From Symbiodinium sp. CCMP2592 (Eukaryota; Sar; Dinophyceae; Suessiales; Symbiodiniaceae): a DNA stretch of 64,000 nucleotides. A program made the position numbers and the translations under genes. Positions within the stretch are counted from its first letter, which is position 1, and the number at the start of each line of letters is the position of its first letter. Location: positions 62,001 through 126,000 of the forward strand of contig CAJNDT010000124.1 of assembly GCA_905221615.1 (NCBI GenBank), in the 5' to 3' direction. The notes below the pieces were generated by a model that saw only the letters and a program-made list of their open reading frames with translations, made no database searches and was not told the origin of the DNA. This document shows, piece after piece, positions 59,220 to 64,000 of this stretch.

Positions 59220-59835
59220 TTAATGAATGTCTACAAAAAAAACCTTAACTTCCTAAACTCTGAACCCTGACCTGCATACATATTCCTGCGATACCCAGTC
59301 ACTTCGAGCCTGGACGTCTGGGCTTGGAACCTGCGCCGAAGTCGAAACTCCAATGACTTGTCTTTGATGTCGGACAGGTCGGGTCTTATAAATATGTGGG
59401 TTTAGGGTTTAGGGTTAAATATGTCCAAGGACACAGACAGCACCTGAAGCCCCTCAGCCCTAAACCTTAATGACCTGAACCCTAAAAACAGCTATTGCAC
59501 GACGTGGGCAGCTTTCTATTGGTGTTCCTTGGTGGACCTCTGAGAACTTATGTGACTCTTGGTGCAGAATATAAGCGTCATGGCCTGGACACATATACTT
59601 TTTCTGTTTATCGACGGCAAATTACACCCTCATTTATAAAATTGCTATACTTGCAAGCACTTCTGGGATAGGTGGGGCCTGGAGTGCTCTCGGGTGGGGG
59701 GGATCCCCGCTGTAAAGCGTGAAGAGCCAGAGGGTGAGCCTTAAGCCGAAGCCATAGACTATACCTTGAGCATCTAAGGACTTGTATGAAGAAAGCATGA
59801 CACGGAGCCCTACAAAGACTTAAACAGCCCTAAAC
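59220..59835. other. Unassigned stretch
   Basis: A TTTAGGG pair at 59400 and scattered CCCTAAA units. No element or exon is recognised. Confidence 0.3.
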
Positions 59836-59840
59836 CCATA

Positions 59841-59936
59841 AAAGGAACTGTATATGGATTAATGGTAGGATCCCCTATAATTTACCTTAAAGGGGGGGGG
59901 CGATAATGATATTCCAACTTTCTGGCTTCTACTGTA
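59841..59936. mobile_element. Pal-Q element, left end lost
   Basis: TATATGGATTAATGGTAGGA to CCAACTTTCTGGCTTCTACTG. A G run of nine lies in the loop. Confidence 0.76.
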
Positions 59937-60010
59937 ACCCTAATGTCCAGCCAGCCACGCCCCCAAAGCCAATGAACTCCACTGCTCGAAGAGCCCCATG
60001 TGTACTAATC

Positions 60011-60167
60011 TAGGTACCTGATTAAGAAACCTTGGGCCTTTAGTAGGGTTCCTTTAAAAGGGGTCTATAAGGGTTACTATAAGGTATCTATAAGGGTACC
60101 ATAATATTGTAGGAACCTGATTAAGAAACCTTGGGCCTTTATTAGGTTTCTTAATCAAGTTCCTACA
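60011..60167. mobile_element. Pal-BB: hairpin plus a second partial arm
   Basis: At 60109-60167, GTAGGAACCTGATTAAGAAA and its inverse form a near-perfect hairpin. A further direct copy of the left arm lies at 60011-60046. Confidence 0.75.
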
Positions 60168-60216
60168 TTACCATTATGTAGGGTTTAGGGCCTAGGGTTT
60201 GGGCTTTAGGATGTAG

Positions 60217-60395
60217 GGTACTACCATGATGGAATTAGGTCCCAAAAGACCATCCCTACTGTTGATGGACTAAATCCTGCATTACCCCAAGGACCCTAAA
60301 CTATGGGAATTATGGTATATTCCTTCTTCTGGGTAATGCAGAATTCTGTCCATCAACTCTATGATGTTTTTGGGAACCTCTCACATTCCAAACTG
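60217..60395. mobile_element. Pal-K element split by Pal-F
   Basis: Left part to CCATCCC and, after Pal-F, TGATGTTTTTGGGAACCT corresponds to the Pal-K middle. The right end is decayed. Confidence 0.72.
60259..60359. mobile_element. Pal-F element nested in Pal-K, 101 bp, TA duplication
   Basis: TA at 60257-60258 and 60360-60361. Confidence 0.92.
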
Positions 60396-60480
60396 CTGGC
60401 ATCTGCAAGTTGGAGCAGACTCGAAAAATTCCACCGAAGAACGAAGCCGAAGCTCACTGCGAAGTACGAACTTCTTAATA

Positions 60481-60518
60481 CAAGGGCCCTAATAATTCGA
60501 ATAAGGTTTTGGGGCCTA
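60481..60518. mobile_element. Pal-W half copy
   Basis: AGGGCCCTAATAATTCGAAT to GGGGCC, cut at the start of the duplicated segment. Confidence 0.6.
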
Positions 60519-60718
60519 TTACCCTAAGGCTCAAAATGGCTCCAAAGCCTTATATGGTATGGTCTTTGGGCCCAAAAGCCATAGAATATGAGTCCTTAGA
60601 GCCTTAGGGTTTAGGGCTTAGGGAGTTCTTGCAAAGCCAACGGTATGCGTACGATGGTCTTTTGGGGGTCAATCATGAACCAGTGCCTGCGATTGCCTGC
60701 TGCTCCCACCCACTACTG
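60519..60718 (+). repeat. Duplicated segment, copy 2
   Basis: Matches 57361-57569, including its Pal-X copy (60519-60611). It ends at CACTACTG and joins a truncated Pal-A. Confidence 0.93.
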
Positions 60719-60726
60719 GTTATACT

Positions 60727-60828
60727 AGTAAGTAGACTTATAAGTACCCTAAAAGGGACCCTAATTGTGTTTATGGTACTTATAAATCCCTAAAATAGCC
60801 AGTTACTACGTCCCCCGACCCTCCAAGT
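60727..60828 (-). mobile_element. Pal-A element, left 30 bp missing
   Basis: Begins at AGTAAGTAGACTTATAAGTA. The CTTGGAGGGTCGG end is absent at this side. Confidence 0.82.
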
Positions 60829-60849
60829 AAGGTGTAGGTCCTAGATACT

Positions 60850-60961
60850 ATGATACCCAGTAACCTAAGAATAAAAAGGCCTCTCTTTTTGGTATTGGGT
60901 AACTTTATAAGGAACCTAGGACTACAAAAAGGGAATAAGGGTACTACTGGGCATCCTAGCC
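60850..60961. mobile_element. Pal-R element
   Basis: Complete. A second copy of its right end (GGGTACTACTGGGCATCCTA) occurs at 61083-61104. Confidence 0.86.
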
Positions 60962-60992
60962 CCTAATTCTCGGAAACCCTAAACCCTTTATG

Positions 60993-61082
60993 GAACCCTT
61001 ATAGATCCCTTTAAGGAACCCTTATAGATCCCTTTAAGGAACCCTTATAGATCCCTTTAAGGAACCCTTATAGATCCCTAAG
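60993..61082 (+). repeat. Tandem repeat, about 24 bp, four units
   Basis: CTTATAGATCCCTTTAAGGA then ACCC, repeated. It lies between the two Pal-R right ends. Confidence 0.88.
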
Positions 61083-61203
61083 GGTACTACTGGGCATCCT
61101 AGACTATGAGGCCGAAGCTCACTACGAGCTACGGACTCCTTACGCCCAGTAGGCTCGGGCTCTAGAACTCAGAGACCATGCTGTCTAAGGCTTTTGGGCT
61201 ACC

Positions 61204-61330
61204 CTACTATAAGGCCTCATAGTAGTTCCTTTTTGGGATTCATATATATATATATATATATATATAGAATCCTCTAATAGAGGATTCTATATATATGAAT
61301 CCCAAAAAGGAACTACTTTGAGGCCTTATT
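61204..61330. mobile_element. Pal-C perfect-palindrome derivative with TA loop
   Basis: AAGGCCTCATAGTAGTTCC...GGATTCATATA and a mirror around CCTCTAATAGAGG, with a TA run in the left arm. Each half is the same half of Pal-C. Confidence 0.85.
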
Positions 61331-61371
61331 ACTAAGGTAAACCCAAAAAGGAACTACTTTGGGGCCTATAT
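61331..61371. mobile_element. Pal-C right-end fragment
   Basis: GGTAAACCCAAAAAGGAACT to GGGGCC, following directly. Confidence 0.65.
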
Positions 61372-61849
61372 GGGCCATTTTGATCCCCGGGGTACGCTAA
61401 AGCCGACTTCGCCTGAAGCAGCTTGAAGAGAACACTCTCGCGACCCATCTCCTTTCGAAGGCTCTGTTCTGGATGCTTGGCTCAGGAAACTCACAAAGCA
61501 GATTTTGCCTTATACCTAAAGCCTCGGGAGACTTATAGGTTTTGGGGCTCAAGTTTTGTATGGTGGGCGCTTAAGGGTAAACTTGCTCAGCTTTTCCCTC
61601 AATGTTGTCTATGTGCGTGTGTGTATAGTGATGTCTGCTTTCTCATGCGCGGTTCGATGCTTCAACAGCATTCCTGTTGCTGACATCACCCGGCATTGGC
61701 TCCATTCTCTTGGATACAAACAGTTGCGTATAATTCAAAAGCTTTATGTACATCTGTATATATATGTACACACACGCACACATGTTGTACGTATAAGTGT
61801 ATGTCAGGCTAGGTGTCACAGTGCAGTGCAGATGGGATCCAATATATGG

Positions 61850-61948
61850 GTGGTCGTCAAAATTAGGGTCCCTCTTTGGGTCCTTATTATAATACGGCAC
61901 CAATTATTTGGGGTACCCAGAAGGGACCATAATTTTGACAACCACCCC
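61850..61948. mobile_element. Pal-B element
   Basis: Complete with the AATACGGCACC centre; lies inside the longest ATG frame of the window (61556-62029), which is therefore not a gene. Confidence 0.87.
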
Positions 61949-62123
61949 TATAGATCCCATACAGATCCCTTTATAAGTAAGGAACCCCTAAACCCTAAAC
62001 CCTATAGACCCCTTAAAGGAACCCTATAGATCCCATGTAATGTTTGTTTACCGCCCATATAGACTCAAAGCAAAGGCTTCTGCAGAGTTCTTCCCGCAGA
62101 CACCAAGCGAAGCTGCATCCCTT

Positions 62124-62236
62124 CCCAGAGAACCCAAGGGCCACTTAATCAAGGAGTATACCTTAAATTATACAGGCCTCAATATTATGATTCAAGGTAT
62201 ATTCCTTAATTGAGGGGGATTGGGATCTCTGGGTTT
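62124..62236. mobile_element. Pal-P element
   Basis: CCCAGAGAACCCAAGGG and GATTGGGATCTCTGGG ends; AATCAAGGAGTATACCTTAA stem. Confidence 0.8.
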
Positions 62237-62337
62237 AGCTGCTTGACAGGAGGTTGCATCAAGAAGACTACGGCCACGGGCATTCGTTTTTTTGTTAGAT
62301 AAGGGAACCCGGACCTACTATGGCATCGTCAGAGCGG

Positions 62338-62364
62338 ACACACACACACACACACACACACACA
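62338..62364. repeat. (AC)n microsatellite
   Basis: About 26 bp. Confidence 0.93.
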
Positions 62365-62369
62365 TGACA

Positions 62370-62820
62370 TCATGATAAATCACTGAACCATTTGCAGAAT
62401 GCACCAAACAGCGCATGTGCTCCGCATGGCGACAAGTTGCATGTTGACGGCTGTAAGACTACAAAAAGTTCCAAAACCCATGTTGGCGCAGACGAATATG
62501 TCGGGGATACGCCCACAGACGTTCACTAAGCCCCATTAGTTCGACTGCAGCTTGGCGGCATTGAACACCTGCGACACCTGGGTGCAAAGGTTCGACGTCT
62601 CCTGCACGAGACAGGCAGGCGGTTGTTGAAGGCAACGGGGGGGTGTTTCACGAGGCCTGTATGTGGTGTTTGTGTACGGTTGTCATCAGAGCTTGCTACA
62701 GCCACCATCAGCCACGTGTCACTGGCAGGGTTTCGACAAGCCTTCAAAAATCCTCAACCATACAGGGCTCTGAGCTTTGAAAAGGAAACTCTACACCACC
62801 GTACTCTGAACCGTGCCTGA
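62370..62820. other. Unassigned stretch with frames on both strands
   Basis: 73-codon minus and 65-codon plus frames overlap. No domain is recognised. Confidence 0.25.
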
Positions 62821-62887
62821 AGCCGGATCTAGGCTTAGGGTCTTTAGATGCTGCCGTAAGTGCCGGAAAGGACCATAGAGCTACACT

Positions 62888-62978
62888 ACACTATGTAATA
62901 GTGACTATAAGGGTATTGAGCCCGAATATATACCTATTCTACCACTATTACAAGGTGACCGGTGGGGGCCCCGGCTAA
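62888..62978. mobile_element. Pal-O element lacking its left terminal repeat, 8-bp duplication
   Basis: GCTACACT occurs at 62880-62887 and 62979-62986. The right end GGTGGGGGCCCCGGCTAA is complete, the left begins only at the inner ATGTAATAGTG. Confidence 0.85.
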
Positions 62979-63272
62979 GCTACACTCATGGTCTACAGGG
63001 ATCAAACAACCATGAGTGCAGCGCGAACGCAACGCTTGCCCGGGCTATAGAAGGTGGGTGGTCCAACCCTCCAAATCGTTTTAGGCAATTTAGGCATGAG
63101 CAAGCGGCACCAGACCGTGCGCTAAACGCTAAACCCTGAAAAAAAAAACCTAAACCCAAAACGCTGACACCCTTACACCCTCTAACACCTCGAAACCTAA
63201 ACCCTAATACCGTGAAGCCCTGAATAGTCGTCGCCCCAAGGCCGTGTAGCCGGTCAGAATGCTGTGAGACTT

Positions 63273-63380
63273 AGGTACTGCCCCCATACAGAAAGAGCCT
63301 ATAACAGGACTACGATTAAGGTCCCAATATATCTATATTTTGAATCCTATTCAACCATTACTGAGTGGGGGCCGTACCCC
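63273..63380. mobile_element. Pal-AA element
   Basis: GGTACTGCCCCCATACAGAA to ACTGAGTGGGGGCCGTACCC. Confidence 0.8.
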
Positions 63381-63437
63381 ATGTGAGACCTCAACCCACG
63401 CCTGCCGGGTTTAGGGTTCATAAGGCTTAGGGCGTTT

Positions 63438-63546
63438 ACCCCAAGGGTCCAAGTACCCCAAACTCGTATACTCTCCGAATTCCAAACCTACATAACTACT
63501 ATCCTAAGGCCGAGTACCTAATGATTGGGCCGCTTGGACCCTTAGG
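63438..63546. mobile_element. Pal-L element
   Basis: Best-preserved copy, TACCCCAAGGGTCCAAGTAC to TTGGACCCTTAGGG. Confidence 0.86.
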
Positions 63547-63609
63547 GCTAGGTTTCAGAGGATGGTATAGAGCTGAAGCCAACTCCCAACTAATCCCATT
63601 CCCCTGACA

Positions 63610-63825
63610 TCAGTTGCATCGATGCCTAAACCCTAGCCCTAGAACCGTATCCCTTGGACCGCCCAAACCCAAACCCCAAATCCCGACCCTTACCCCCCGT
63701 ACCCCCCGTACCCCCCGTACCCCCCAAACCCTAATCCCCCCAACCCTAAACCCTAGACTATCCTAGACCCCTAAACCACCCAAACCCCTAAACCCTAAAG
63801 CCCCAAACCCAAGCCCTAAATCTCG
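63610..63825. repeat. Telomere-like tract (CCCTAAA orientation) with CCCCGTA run
   Basis: Includes four CCCCCGTA units at about 63690-63725. Confidence 0.85.
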
Positions 63826-63892
63826 AACTGCCACGTGCCTTTGTCTCTGCTTCTCTCGATGCCAGCTCGGAGAAGAGTCTCCTGACAATTCC

Positions 63893-64000
63893 CTAAGGGT
63901 CCATGTGCCCAAAGAGGGTTTCCTTTAAGGGTTCCCTTAAAGGGTTCTATAGGGTATAGGGTATAAGGGTCCATGTACCCCAATAGTGTATACTTTGGGC
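63893..64000. mobile_element. Pal-I copy running off the window, preceded by a lone end
   Basis: CCTAAGGGTCCATGTGCCC at 63893 breaks into CCTTTAAGGG repeats. A fresh left arm starts at 63966 and is cut by the window end. Confidence 0.7.

Noticed and set aside
61556-62029. Longest ATG frame in the window (157 codons)
   Set aside because: It crosses a complete Pal-B element, a TATA/AC-rich segment and telomere-like DNA. One frame of this length is expected by chance.
1-64000. tRNA, rRNA or other structured RNA genes
   Set aside because: No cloverleaf with box A/B sequences and no conserved rRNA core found by reading; the abundant hairpins are the mobile palindromes.

Overview
This is eukaryotic nuclear DNA. 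There are no operons, ribosome binding sites, rRNA or tRNA genes. It carries long microsatellites, dispersed degenerate copies of the plant/algal/alveolate telomere heptamer (TTTAGGG/CCCTAAA) in both orientations, and a dense set of short palindromic elements. A protist or alga with a TTTAGGG telomere (for example an alveolate) fits best, but nothing here fixes the taxon.

The main content is a collection of about 25 families of near-palindromic, non-coding elements, mostly 80-130 bp. I name them Pal-A to Pal-X, Pal-AA, Pal-BB and Pal-G for this window. Many families have unrelated middles but share ends of the type TA|CCC..AGG....CCT..GGG|TA. Others end in CTTGGAGG, CCTATAG or CGGTTGATG. Pal-F is exactly 101 bp in six of seven copies and usually has a TA duplication. 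Insertions of one element into another prove mobility: Pal-F in Pal-D and in Pal-K (TA duplicated), Pal-E in Pal-D (CTATA), Pal-O in Pal-N (AGTATCCC, 8 bp) and Pal-G in Pal-D (ATT). Several transposase types have therefore mobilised short elements here, and none is encoded in the window.

No open frame is longer than chance predicts. Six frames of 64 kb of mixed composition should give about 25 stop-free runs over 114 codons and about 3 over 157, which is close to what is seen. Any genes must be built of short exons. Between the elements there are exon-sized islands with plausible splice sites: minus strand 10.2-17.3 kb, plus strand 38.9-39.3 kb, minus strand 42.9-43.4 kb, plus strand 43.6-44.0 kb, and smaller ones elsewhere. 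I could not identify a protein family for any of them. The only hints are an ankyrin-like fragment at the left edge and a weak mitochondrial-carrier-like fragment at 13.9 kb. Several islands are open in more than one frame or on both strands, so all coding calls are tentative.

The most interesting pattern is that element copies coincide with candidate introns. At 42.9-43.4 kb, three short exon candidates are separated by a Pal-F copy and a Pal-P copy that each fill almost a whole GT...AG interval. Pal-N and Pal-I copies sit in similar positions at 39.1, 17.1 and 18.7 kb. A 54-nt GT...AG interval at 16.64 kb is almost entirely a perfect hairpin. Degenerate telomere-like tracts end in AG just before several exon candidates. 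This suggests, without proving it, a genome in which introner-like transposons and telomere-like DNA supply introns.

Layout: 0-3 kb mostly unassigned, 3-9 kb telomere-like tracts and elements, 10-17 kb minus-strand exon islands, 17-24 kb elements and microsatellites (a 280-bp TA block at 23 kb), 24-35 kb telomere-like tracts with scattered elements and a 46-bp minisatellite inside a Pal-T element at 32.3 kb, 35-44 kb nested elements and two exon clusters, 44-57 kb the densest element field, and 57-64 kb a small duplicated segment, a CATC block and further elements.
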